From assembly GCA_900769375.1 (NCBI GenBank), contig CAAGGN010000084.1, positions 1-6,661 on the forward strand: DNA of 6,661 nt, written 5' to 3'. Origin of the DNA: Clostridia bacterium (GTDB lineage Bacteria; Bacillota; Clostridia; Oscillospirales; Acutalibacteraceae). This document shows, piece by piece, positions 1 through 6,661 of the stretch (the stretch's first letter is position 1; each line of letters opens with the position of its first letter). Under the pieces are notes generated by a model. That model was not told the origin of the DNA and did not search any database. It worked only from the letters and a program-made list of their open reading frames with translations. The translations under genes and the position numbers were made by a program.

Positions 1-1
1 T

Positions 2-2416
2 CCCTTCGAAAAGGATAACCGCGGAAATGATATCCGTCCCGAGCAGGTGCAGGTAGAGCAGTGGCTCTCCGCCACCCTTGAAGATACTCAGGGACTTTAT
101 GATGACCCCTACTTCTTCTACTTTGAAAAGGGCAAGCATACTATCCGCATCACCTGTACCGAAACTCCTATTGCCGTTAGTGGTATAACCCTTCAGGTTG
201 AAACTGCTATTTCTTATAAGGATTATCTCGCTAAATACAAGGGCAAAGAGATCAAGGGCGGCGAAGGTAAGTTCCTTGAGGCAGAGCTTGCAGAATCCGT
301 AAGCAATGCATCTATTTACCCGAACTACGATAATCTTAGCGCTTCTATGAGTCCTTGCGATCCCAAGAATACGGTGCTTAACCTTATTGGCGGAAGTAAC
401 TGGGGTTCTCAGGGTGAAACGATTTCATGGAAGGCAGACATAGAGAAGGCCGGCCTTTATAAGATTATTATGCGAGGCCGTCAAAGCGTTAATGCAGGTC
501 TTAATTCTTATAGAACGCTTCTTGTAAACGGCGAGCTGCCCTTTGAAGAAGCTGAAATGCTCTCCTTTGATTATAGCACAGGTTGGCAGATATTCACCTT
601 AGGCAATGCGGATAAGGAATATCTCGTATATCTTGAGCCGGGTGACATTATCAGTCTTTCCTCAACCTCAGGCGATACCGCGGTAGTTCTTAGAAACGTT
701 CAGAATATCAATAACGACCTTAACGATCTCTACCGTCAAATTCTTGCTATTACATCTGCTACTCCCGATACATATCAGGATTATGACCTTGAAGACAAGA
801 TTCCAAACCTTGAGGATGATCTTCGTGATGCAAGTAAGCGTATGATGAAAACCTACGAGGACCTCTGCGCAACACTCGGCACCACCGGATCTCAGGCAAC
901 AACCCTTAAGCTTTGCGCAGAGGATATTGGGGATTTTGCCGATGCTCCTTATGAGATTGCCGAATCATTAAGTACCTTTAAGGGAGTTCTCGAAAAATTG
1001 GGCGCAATCATTCTTGCTCTTTGCGAACAACCCTTAGAGCTTGACTACATAGGATTTATGCCTGTTGATGCCGAGCTTCCCAAGGTGAGCGCAAGCTTCT
1101 GGGACGGTCTTGTGTTTATGACCAAGCAGTTCCTTTACTCCTTCACCAGCGACTATAGCTCCTTGGGCTCTACCGCGGGTGAATCCGGAAAGACCATTAC
1201 AGTATGGATAAATACCGGTCGTGACCAGGCCCAGATAATTTCTAACCTTATTGCTTCGGAATTCACCGAAAAGACAGGTATAGGCGTTACTCTTAATATG
1301 GTTGATACCAATCAAACCCTTTTAAGAGCAGCCCTTGCAGGTAAGGGACCCGACGTTGCTCTTATGATGACTCAGGGACAGCCCGTTGAGCTTGCGGCCC
1401 GTGGCGCCCTCGTTGACCTTACCGATTACATAACAGACGACATTTATGACGATTTCCATCCTTCATCTTGGATTCCTTTCAGATATAGAGACAGAATTTA
1501 TTCAGTTCCTGAATCTCAGTCCTTTATGGTAACCTTCTACCGCACCGATATATTCGAGCAGTTGGAATTAGAAGTACCTGATACCTGGGATGAGTTTTAC
1601 AGAATGCTTGAGGTTATTCAGAGCAATAACCTTAACGTAGGTATGACGGAAATTAACGCCGCAGAAATGGGTGTATCCGCTTCACTTAGCATTTTCTCTT
1701 CGCTTCTCTTCCAGAAGGGAACGAAATCCTACTATACCGATGATCTTTCAAAGACACAGTTCACTACTGAAAATGCATATCAGGCGTTTACCGAGTGGGC
1801 CCGTTTCTATACCGATTACGGTATTTCGCGTTCGATCGACTTCTATAGCCGTTTCAGAACGGGCGAGGTTCCCATCGGCTTCTCCAACTTCGCTACCTAT
1901 TCTCAGCTTATAGCCGCTGCGCCCGAAATCAGAGGTATGTGGGCTATGGCTCCCATGGTAGGTACCCTTAATGAAGAGACCGGAGAAATTGACCGCAGTG
2001 AATCTTCTGCTGTTACAGGATGCGTAATGCTTAAGGCCGCTGAAGAAAAGGGCGTTGCCGATGAGGCGTTTGAGTTCCTTAAATGGTGGGTAAGCGCAGA
2101 GACTCAGATAAAGTACTGCGAGAACGTTGAAGTAACCCTCGGTATTGCAGGCCGTTACTATTCTGCAAACCTTGAGGCCTTTGATTCTCTTAACTGGAGC
2201 AAGGCAGAAAAAGCGGTTCTTGATGAACAAAGAAATCATCTTAACAATATTCCCACAGTTATCGGAAGCTATGCCGTTAACCGTGACCTTACAACTGCGC
2301 TTCGTGAAGTTATCGACGGCGTAAACAGACCTCGCCGCGCATTGCTTCTTTACAATGCGGACATCAACGAAGAAATCAATAGAAAAAGAGAGGAGTTTGG
2401 ATTAAATGACAAGTAA
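2..2416 (+). CDS. Extracellular solute-binding protein (family 1) with N-terminal CBM-like and helical domains, 5' partial
   Basis: Captures a sugar or oligosaccharide outside the cell for the ABC importer encoded by the next two genes. The frame is open to the left edge, so 804 residues are visible and the signal peptide or lipobox is missing. The GTG at 47 is internal: coding continues upstream of it and it has no ribosome binding site. Visible layout: residues 1-68 are the end of a beta-sandwich containing GKHTIRI; about 90-228 is a galactose-binding/CBM6-35-like domain (W134, GLYKI at 151-155, VNGELPF at 175-181); about 233-388 is mostly helical; 397 to the end is the binding-protein domain, opening with KTITVWINTGRDQ and carrying GPDV at 449-452. 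Ordinary sugar-binding proteins have about 400-450 residues, so this one is at least doubled in size. The binding-protein call is firm from the sequence and the adjacent permeases. The CBM call rests on fold-like patterns, and the ligand is unknown. Confidence 0.9.
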   Translation, partial: PFEKDNRGNDIRPEQVQVEQWLSATLEDTQGLYDDPYFFYFEKGKHTIRITCTETPIAVSGITLQVETAISYKDYLAKYKGKEIKGGEGKFLEAELAESVSNASIYPNYDNLSASMSPCDPKNTVLNLIGGSNWGSQGETISWKADIEKAGLYKIIMRGRQSVNAGLNSYRTLLVNGELPFEEAEMLSFDYSTGWQIFTLGNADKEYLVYLEPGDIISLSSTSGDTAVVLRNVQNINNDLNDLYRQILAITSATPDTYQDYDLEDKIPNLEDDLRDASKRMMKTYEDLCATLGTTGSQATTLKLCAEDIGDFADAPYEIAESLSTFKGVLEKLGAIILALCEQPLELDYIGFMPVDAELPKVSASFWDGLVFMTKQFLYSFTSDYSSLGSTAGESGKTITVWINTGRDQAQIISNLIASEFTEKTGIGVTLNMVDTNQTLLRAALAGKGPDVALMMTQGQPVELAARGALVDLTDYITDDIYDDFHPSSWIPFRYRDRIYSVPESQSFMVTFYRTDIFEQLELEVPDTWDEFYRMLEVIQSNNLNVGMTEINAAEMGVSASLSIFSSLLFQKGTKSYYTDDLSKTQFTTENAYQAFTEWARFYTDYGISRSIDFYSRFRTGEVPIGFSNFATYSQLIAAAPEIRGMWAMAPMVGTLNEETGEIDRSESSAVTGCVMLKAAEEKGVADEAFEFLKWWVSAETQIKYCENVEVTLGIAGRYYSANLEAFDSLNWSKAEKAVLDEQRNHLNNIPTVIGSYAVNRDLTTALREVIDGVNRPRRALLLYNADINEEINRKREEFGLNDK
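2391..2395 (+). promoter_or_regulatory. Ribosome binding site of the first permease, inside the preceding gene
   Basis: AGGAG lies 10 nt before the ATG at 2406 and within the last codons of the binding-protein gene. With the 11 bp gene overlap, this suggests that translation of the permease is coupled to that of the binding protein. Confidence 0.8.
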
Positions 2417-3317
2417 TACAAGTAAGCTTCGCAAGAAGAATTACGCCTCTTCTCAAATGCCCTTTATAGTGATGCTGGCGCCCTTTATGCTGTTCTTCAT
2501 AGTGTTTACCGTTGCCCCCATCCTTATTTCCATAGTTTTCAGCTTTACCGACTTTAACTTGGTTTCGATTAACAACTTCGTTGGCGTTGATAACTATGTA
2601 AGAATGTTCCTTTCCGATAAGATATTTATTAAAGCCCTCAAGAACACCCTTGTTCTTGCAGTGGTTATCGGACCTATCGGATTTATGCTAAGCTTCGTTT
2701 TGGCTTGGCTTATTAACGAGGTTCCCAAGAAGCTTCGTCCTTGGATGACCTTCTTTATCTACGCTCCCTCGCTTTCCGCCAACGTATACGTTATCTGGCA
2801 GTACCTTTTCTCTGCAGATAGCTACGGCGCATTCAACAGTGTATTGATGGAACTTGGCATTATTGCTGAACCAATTGCTTGGCTTACCGACGTCAAGTAC
2901 AGTATGTCGGTGGTTATTATAGTTTCCGTTTGGATGTCCTTCAGCTCCGGATTCCTTTCCTTCCGAGCCGGCTTCCAATCTCTTGACCGCGCTTATTTCG
3001 AGGCCGCCGCTATTGACGGACTTAGGAATCGTTGGCAGGAGCTTTACTACGTAACCTTCCCCCAGATGGGACCCCAGCTTATGTACGGCGCAGTTATGTC
3101 AATTTCCAGCGCTTTTGCTACCGGTGCTGTCAGCCAGACCTTGACCGGTTTCCCCAGCAGTGGTTATTCCACACATACCTGGTTGCTACACATCACGGAC
3201 TTTGGTCTTACCCGTTACGAAATGGGTTATGCATCTGCTTTGGCAGTAATGCTCTTCGCAGTGATGGTGCTTTCATGGTTACTGATTCAGAAAGTATTAA
3301 GACGCTTTACAGATTAG
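2406..3317 (+). CDS. Carbohydrate ABC transporter permease, MalF/UgpA type
   Basis: One of the two membrane subunits that form the channel of a sugar importer. The 303 residues are typical for the compact members of the family. A basic N-terminus (KLRKK, residues 7-11) precedes about six hydrophobic segments, the first at about 19-47 and the last at about 270-297. The cytoplasmic EAA loop that contacts the ATPase is clear: EAAAIDG at 199-205, then VTFP at 216-219 where the consensus has I-x-LP. The residue after the glycine is Leu rather than the usual Ala, a mild departure. The ATG start is supported by AGGAG 10 nt upstream. The gene overlaps the binding-protein gene by 11 bp and is followed 42 bp later by the partner permease, so the three work together. 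No transported sugar can be inferred. Confidence 0.95.
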   Translation: MTSNTSKLRKKNYASSQMPFIVMLAPFMLFFIVFTVAPILISIVFSFTDFNLVSINNFVGVDNYVRMFLSDKIFIKALKNTLVLAVVIGPIGFMLSFVLAWLINEVPKKLRPWMTFFIYAPSLSANVYVIWQYLFSADSYGAFNSVLMELGIIAEPIAWLTDVKYSMSVVIIVSVWMSFSSGFLSFRAGFQSLDRAYFEAAAIDGLRNRWQELYYVTFPQMGPQLMYGAVMSISSAFATGAVSQTLTGFPSSGYSTHTWLLHITDFGLTRYEMGYASALAVMLFAVMVLSWLLIQKVLRRFTD

Positions 3318-3342
3318 TTAACAGCAACCGAAAAATAAAGAT

Positions 3343-3347
3343 AGGAG
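3343..3347 (+). promoter_or_regulatory. Ribosome binding site of the second permease
   Basis: AGGAG lies 12 nt before the ATG at 3360, slightly long spacing. An in-frame TAG at 3342-3344 and the lack of another start codon between it and 3360 make the ATG the only plausible start. The 42 bp gap holds no visible promoter or hairpin. Confidence 0.7.
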
Positions 3348-3359
3348 TGTGTAATAAAA

Positions 3360-4220
3360 ATGGCTAAACCGCGTCAGGTAGTCCTTTCCCGTTCTAAAGG
3401 CGGCACAGTTATGATATTTGCGTTCTTACTTTTAGTAAGCGTATTTATGGTAATGCCCCTTTATTACTCAATAATTCAGTCGCTTAAACCCATCGACGAA
3501 ATATTCATTTATCCTCCGAGATGGTACGTTACCAACCCAACAATCGATAATTTTATTCAGGTTTTCACCCTAACGGGAACCCTTTCTGTTCCTGTTACAA
3601 GATACCTATTTAACAGTATTTTCGTAACAATTGTAGGTACGGTAGCATATCTTTTCTTGGCAGCAATGTCGGGATATACCCTTGCAAAAGGTAAATTTAA
3701 GGGCGTAGGTATTTTATATACCGTTATCGTACTTGCCCTTTTGTTCCGTCCTGAAGTTACCGCAATTCCCGTTTACTATATCGTTTCAAAGCTTGGCCTT
3801 ATTGATACGTATTGGGCATTGATTTTAACTCCTCTAAGCGGAACCTCCGGCGTATTCCTTATCAGACAGTTCGTTATCTCCGCGGTTCCCGATGCTACCC
3901 TTGAAGCAGCAAGAATCGACGGCGCCAGCGAATTTAAGATTTTCAGAACCATCGTAATTCCCAGCATTAAGCCCGCTATTATGACCGTACTTGTATTTAC
4001 CTTCCAAGCGCTTTGGAACTCTGCAGGTACCAAGCAGTACATATTCAGCGAGGATTTGAAGGAGCTTCCTACGGCCCTTTCAACCATCGCCGCAGGCGGT
4101 ATTGCCCGTTCCGGCGCGGCTGCTGCAGTAAGTGTTATTATGATGATTCCACCCATCGCAGTTTTCTTGTGGACCCAGCGTTCCGTTATGGAAACGATGT
4201 CCCACTCCGGTTTGAAATGA
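3360..4220 (+). CDS. Carbohydrate ABC transporter permease, MalG/UgpE type
   Basis: Second channel subunit of the importer, expected to pair with the upstream MalF-type permease. At 286 residues it has the usual family length. It starts with a short basic cytoplasmic tail, then a first membrane helix at about 17-40 ending in the family-typical stretch PLYYSIIQSLKP. About five more hydrophobic segments follow. The EAA loop is close to consensus: EAARIDGAS at 182-190, then IVIP at 198-201, the site where an ATPase subunit docks. The C-terminus ends in METMSHSGLK, similar to the tails of other permeases of this group. No ATPase gene is present in the window, so the pair probably uses a shared MsmX/UgpC-type ATPase (known for many Bacillota sugar importers, inferred here). 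The stop codon overlaps the ribosome binding site region of the next gene. Confidence 0.95.
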   Translation: MAKPRQVVLSRSKGGTVMIFAFLLLVSVFMVMPLYYSIIQSLKPIDEIFIYPPRWYVTNPTIDNFIQVFTLTGTLSVPVTRYLFNSIFVTIVGTVAYLFLAAMSGYTLAKGKFKGVGILYTVIVLALLFRPEVTAIPVYYIVSKLGLIDTYWALILTPLSGTSGVFLIRQFVISAVPDATLEAARIDGASEFKIFRTIVIPSIKPAIMTVLVFTFQALWNSAGTKQYIFSEDLKELPTALSTIAAGGIARSGAAAAVSVIMMIPPIAVFLWTQRSVMETMSHSGLK

Positions 4221-4224
4221 GGTG
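4220..4224 (+). promoter_or_regulatory. Ribosome binding site that fixes a TTG start at 4231
   Basis: AGGTG, within TGAGGTGA (4218-4225), lies 6 nt before the TTG at 4231 and overlaps the stop codon of the permease gene. A GTG at 4222 in the same frame is part of this site itself and has no ribosome binding site of its own, so TTG 4231 is the better start. The overlap suggests coupled translation. Confidence 0.75.
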
Positions 4225-4230
4225 AAAAAT

Positions 4231-6342
4231 TTGCGTACATTAAAGAAATTATTAGTTGCCGTTTTGTGCATTTGCCTGTTCGCATCTGTTTTCACCGTTT
4301 CTGCCAAGGACGTCGAGTATGCTCCTTATTCAGGATATGAATACAATGCAGATAGGGAATCCGTAGCGGCTCCCGCAACCTATATTTTTGAAAACCTCAT
4401 AACTTATGAGGATATGGGCCTTGATAAGCCCCTAACTAACCCCACTGATATGTTTTGGTCAGGAAATACGCTTTATGTTCTTGATTCCGACAATAGCCGT
4501 ATCATTTGCCTTGATGAAAATCTTAAGGCAGTGGGACTCCTTGAGAACTTTGTAGATGAAAAGGGTGAAACCTATAACTTTACCGGTGCGAAGGGTCTTG
4601 CCGTTAAAAACGACGGTACCATTTATATCGCAGATACGGTAAATCTTCGCGTGCTTGTAACCGATAGCAGCTGCGTAGTTAAAGACGTTATAGGCAAACC
4701 CAATACCACCTTGGTTGGTTATGACTATACCTTCGATGCATCTAAGATTCTCGTTAGCACCCAAGGTAGCGTTTACGTTACTGCAGGAAGCGTTAACAAC
4801 GGCGCCTTCGTGTTCGATGAAAACCATGAATTTACATATTTCTTCGGCAGAAGCACCGTTCAGCGTACGGCAGAAGTTCTTCTTAACTATATCCGTAAGC
4901 AGTTTATGACCCGTGAACAGATTAAGAAACTTCAAAACTACTCTCCCGCAACAATCCTTAACTTCGATATTGATGAAGAAGGATTTGTTTATACCGTAAC
5001 CAAATCCGGTACAAGTACCGCCGCAACCCTTAATAAACTTAATTTTAGCGGTAAAAACATCATAAAGAGCGAAGGTATTATTTCTACCTACGGCGACCTT
5101 GAAGGCGTTCGTAATATTCTCAGAAATAACCACTTCACTTCTTTCAGCGATGTAGATATTGATAGTGAAAACTTTGTTCACCTTCTCGATGAAGGACGAG
5201 GAAAGGTATTCCAATATACTCAGAACGGTCAGTTAGTTGCCGTTTACGGCGGCTACGGTACCCAGCGCGGAATGTTCACCAAGCCCATCGCTATCGAAAC
5301 CATCGGTAGCAGAGTTTTGGTTCTCGATGCAGGAGAGGGAGGAATAGCAGAATTTAATCCTACAGATTATACCTTGCTCCTCCGCGCAGCGTTTATCGAT
5401 CTTGATACCAGCGACCCCGAGCGCGCCATAGAGCTTTGGGAAAAGGTAAAGACCTATAATACCAATAGCTTGTATCCATACTACGGTTTAGGTATGGCCT
5501 ATGAGAAATTGGGCGACTATAAAACCGCTATGGAAAACTTCGAGCTTGCTTCTTCCAACGGCGAATATTCCGATGCCTTCCACGAATACCGTAAGGAATA
5601 TGCATCGGATAACCTTATCTGGCTTCTCTTGATTGCCGTTGCAGTAATTGCCGCAGTGGCAATTGCAATGCGACTCATTAAGAAGGCCTTGATTAAGGCG
5701 TCAGGCAACGAGGCCTTTACCGTTCTTGAAAACAAATATACCTTCCCGATATATACTCTTACCCACCCGTCAGACGGTTTCGGTCAGTTTAAATATCGTT
5801 CGGAATTGCCATCGTTCTTGATGAGCGCTATTATCGTAGTGGCATTCTTCTTCATAAAGGTATATGAGTTCTTTGGAACAGGATATATTTTCAATACAAA
5901 TGAACCCGAAGATTATTCAATCCTTTCAACCTTAATCGGTTCGGTTTTAGTTTATGTTTTGTTTGTAGTAGGCAACTGGGCGGTTTGCTCTTTGATGGAT
6001 GGTAACGGTAAGATGAAGGAAATCGCTTCCGTTACGGCATACGCCTTAATTCCATATATCGGCAGCTTGCTTATAAATACTGTGCTTTCCAACTTCTTAA
6101 CAATAGATGAAGCGATGATTATGAGTATCATAAGCATCATCGGTATTGTTTGGACGGCAATGATACTTATCGTAGGTCTTAGTCAGGTGCATCAGTATTA
6201 TATCGGCAAAACCGTTGTAACGGTGCTTTTGTCGGTATTTGCCATGATTATCATAGCAGTTCTTTTATTCTTGCTGTTCTCGCTCGTTCAGCAGGTACTG
6301 TATTTCTTCACAGCCATAGTGGAAGAATTACGACTCAGATAA
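4231..6342 (+). CDS. Exported NHL-propeller / TPR / Yip1-domain membrane protein
   Basis: A 703-residue modular protein with no assigned biochemical role. A Sec signal peptide (KK at 5-6, hydrophobic core 7-23, likely cleavage after VSA at 23-25) exports residues up to about 460. From about 68 to 385 there are roughly six NHL-type propeller blades, recognisable by patterns such as NPTDMFWSGNTLYVLDSDNS and GLAVKNDGTIYIADTVNLR. Residues 395-450 resemble a TPR pair (YYGLGMAYEKLGDYKTAMENF). A membrane helix at 461-483 is followed by a basic stretch (RLIKKALIK) that fits the positive-inside rule. From about 505 to the end there is a Yip1-like domain with about five membrane helices and the family-like stretch NWAVCSLMDG at 582-591. 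It lies 10 bp after the permease gene, so it is probably co-expressed with the importer. A scaffold, glycan-binding or sensing role is inference. Start choice is explained under the site at 4220. Confidence 0.88.
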   Translation: MRTLKKLLVAVLCICLFASVFTVSAKDVEYAPYSGYEYNADRESVAAPATYIFENLITYEDMGLDKPLTNPTDMFWSGNTLYVLDSDNSRIICLDENLKAVGLLENFVDEKGETYNFTGAKGLAVKNDGTIYIADTVNLRVLVTDSSCVVKDVIGKPNTTLVGYDYTFDASKILVSTQGSVYVTAGSVNNGAFVFDENHEFTYFFGRSTVQRTAEVLLNYIRKQFMTREQIKKLQNYSPATILNFDIDEEGFVYTVTKSGTSTAATLNKLNFSGKNIIKSEGIISTYGDLEGVRNILRNNHFTSFSDVDIDSENFVHLLDEGRGKVFQYTQNGQLVAVYGGYGTQRGMFTKPIAIETIGSRVLVLDAGEGGIAEFNPTDYTLLLRAAFIDLDTSDPERAIELWEKVKTYNTNSLYPYYGLGMAYEKLGDYKTAMENFELASSNGEYSDAFHEYRKEYASDNLIWLLLIAVAVIAAVAIAMRLIKKALIKASGNEAFTVLENKYTFPIYTLTHPSDGFGQFKYRSELPSFLMSAIIVVAFFFIKVYEFFGTGYIFNTNEPEDYSILSTLIGSVLVYVLFVVGNWAVCSLMDGNGKMKEIASVTAYALIPYIGSLLINTVLSNFLTIDEAMIMSIISIIGIVWTAMILIVGLSQVHQYYIGKTVVTVLLSVFAMIIIAVLLFLLFSLVQQVLYFFTAIVEELRLR

Positions 6343-6362
6343 AACAAATCATAAAACATTAA

Positions 6363-6368
6363 AGGAGG
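6363..6368 (+). promoter_or_regulatory. Ribosome binding site that fixes a TTG start at 6377
   Basis: A near-perfect AGGAGG (within AAAGGAGGAA, 6361-6370) lies 8 nt before TTG 6377. The in-frame ATG at 6398 has no comparable site and would shorten the signal peptide's n-region, so TTG is preferred. Confidence 0.8.
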
Positions 6369-6376
6369 AATCTTCT

Positions 6377-6661
6377 TTGCAAGGTATATTTAAACAAATG
6401 CGTTGTTTGTTTTGTTTAGTTCTTGCTGTCGCACTACTTGTAACCTCCGGCTCAGTCGTAAGTTTTGCCGCTAAGGGTGAAGCTGCCAATGAGGCCGAGG
6501 CCGCTGAGGGATACACCTTGGTAGCCGAGAGTGACAGTATTGCGATGTACGCAGAAATGGAGGAAGGCCATTTTTACCTTGAGAATAAAAAATCAGGTGA
6601 TAAATGGTATAGCGTTCCCCAGGGACTTGACGAAGATGAAATAACAAAAAGAAAAGAAAAA
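6377..6661 (+). CDS. Exported DUF5696-like protein, N-terminal fragment (3' partial)
   Basis: Only the first 95 residues are present; the frame is open at the right edge. The start is TTG with an excellent ribosome binding site. Residues 1-32 form a Sec signal peptide with a hydrophobic core (CLFCLVLAVALLV at 10-22) and probable cleavage near SFAA (29-32). A short Ala/Glu-rich linker follows (about 33-44). From 46 the sequence YTLVAESDSIAMYAEME, then FYLENKKSGDKWYSVP, matches my recollection of the opening of DUF5696 proteins: a short beta region with a K-x-SG-x-x-W motif, here KKSGDKW at 71-77. Such proteins are commonly found beside Yip1 and sugar-ABC genes in Bacillota, which fits this position 34 bp after the Yip1 gene. 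Function is unknown. A role in acting on the transported glycan is a guess from context, and the domain that would show it lies outside the window. Confidence 0.78.
   Translation, partial: MQGIFKQMRCLFCLVLAVALLVTSGSVVSFAAKGEAANEAEAAEGYTLVAESDSIAMYAEMEEGHFYLENKKSGDKWYSVPQGLDEDEITKRKEK

Noticed and set aside
47..49. GTG as the start codon of the binding-protein gene
   Set aside because: The frame stays open to the window edge, the upstream codons read as continuous domain sequence, and there is no Shine-Dalgarno match or signal peptide after it.
1748..2239. A 163-codon minus-strand frame within the binding-protein gene
   Set aside because: It is fully antisense to conserved solute-binding-protein sequence and has no domain or credible initiation signal.
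3032..3367. A 111-codon plus-strand frame overlapping the end of the first permease
   Set aside because: It is out of frame with the permease, whose C-terminal membrane helices are intact. No ribosome binding site or family resemblance, and no sign of a frameshift in the permease.
3776..4285. A 169-codon minus-strand frame across the second permease and the start of the next gene
   Set aside because: It covers the conserved EAA loop region on the other strand and spans a clear gene junction; it is a shadow frame.
4459..5214. A 251-codon open frame on the minus strand across the propeller gene
   Set aside because: It lies wholly antisense to a well-supported gene, has no ribosome binding site or recognisable domain, and its Cys/Asn/Ile-rich composition is what antisense reading of this codon usage gives.
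6343..6376. Possible terminator or promoter between the NHL-Yip1 and DUF5696-like genes
   Set aside because: The 34 bp gap is A-rich but has no inverted repeat followed by a T run, and no convincing -35/-10 pair; it contains mainly the ribosome binding site.

Overview
The window holds five genes, all on the + strand and packed head to tail. They form one stretch of a carbohydrate-uptake operon, open at both ends. The style suggests a low-to-mid-GC Gram-positive (Bacillota), most likely an anaerobic Clostridia-type gut or rumen organism. The reasons are strong AGGAGG/GAGGTG ribosome binding sites, TTG start codons, Sec signal peptides, an ABC importer without its own ATPase, and gene families (NHL-Yip1, DUF5696) that I know mainly from Clostridia and Paenibacillus. 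The genus cannot be decided from this sequence.

Layout: (1) 2-2416, the 3' part of a very large extracellular solute-binding protein. A family-1 sugar-binding-protein domain makes up only the C-terminal half; before it come a galactose-binding/CBM-like beta domain and a helical linker. The true start lies upstream of the window. (2) 2406-3317, a MalF/UgpA-type permease overlapping gene 1 by 11 bp. (3) 3360-4220, a MalG/UgpE-type permease. (4) 4231-6342, a secreted and membrane-anchored protein with NHL-type propeller repeats, a TPR-like segment, a transmembrane helix and a Yip1-like membrane domain; it starts at TTG. (5) 6377-6661, the first 95 residues of an exported protein resembling the N-terminus of DUF5696 proteins; it also starts at TTG and runs off the window.

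Likely joint function (inference): the CBM-fused binding protein captures a glycan or oligosaccharide at the cell surface and hands it to the two-permease channel. The channel is probably powered by a shared MsmX-type ATPase encoded elsewhere. The NHL/TPR/Yip1 protein would place a beta-propeller outside the membrane as a scaffold, sensor or second binding surface. The DUF5696 protein is an exported partner, possibly acting on the glycan. The substrate cannot be read from the sequence.

There is almost no non-coding DNA: intergenic gaps are 42, 10 and 34 bp. I see no promoter, terminator, RNA gene, repeat array or mobile element. Transcription presumably starts upstream of the window and continues past its end.
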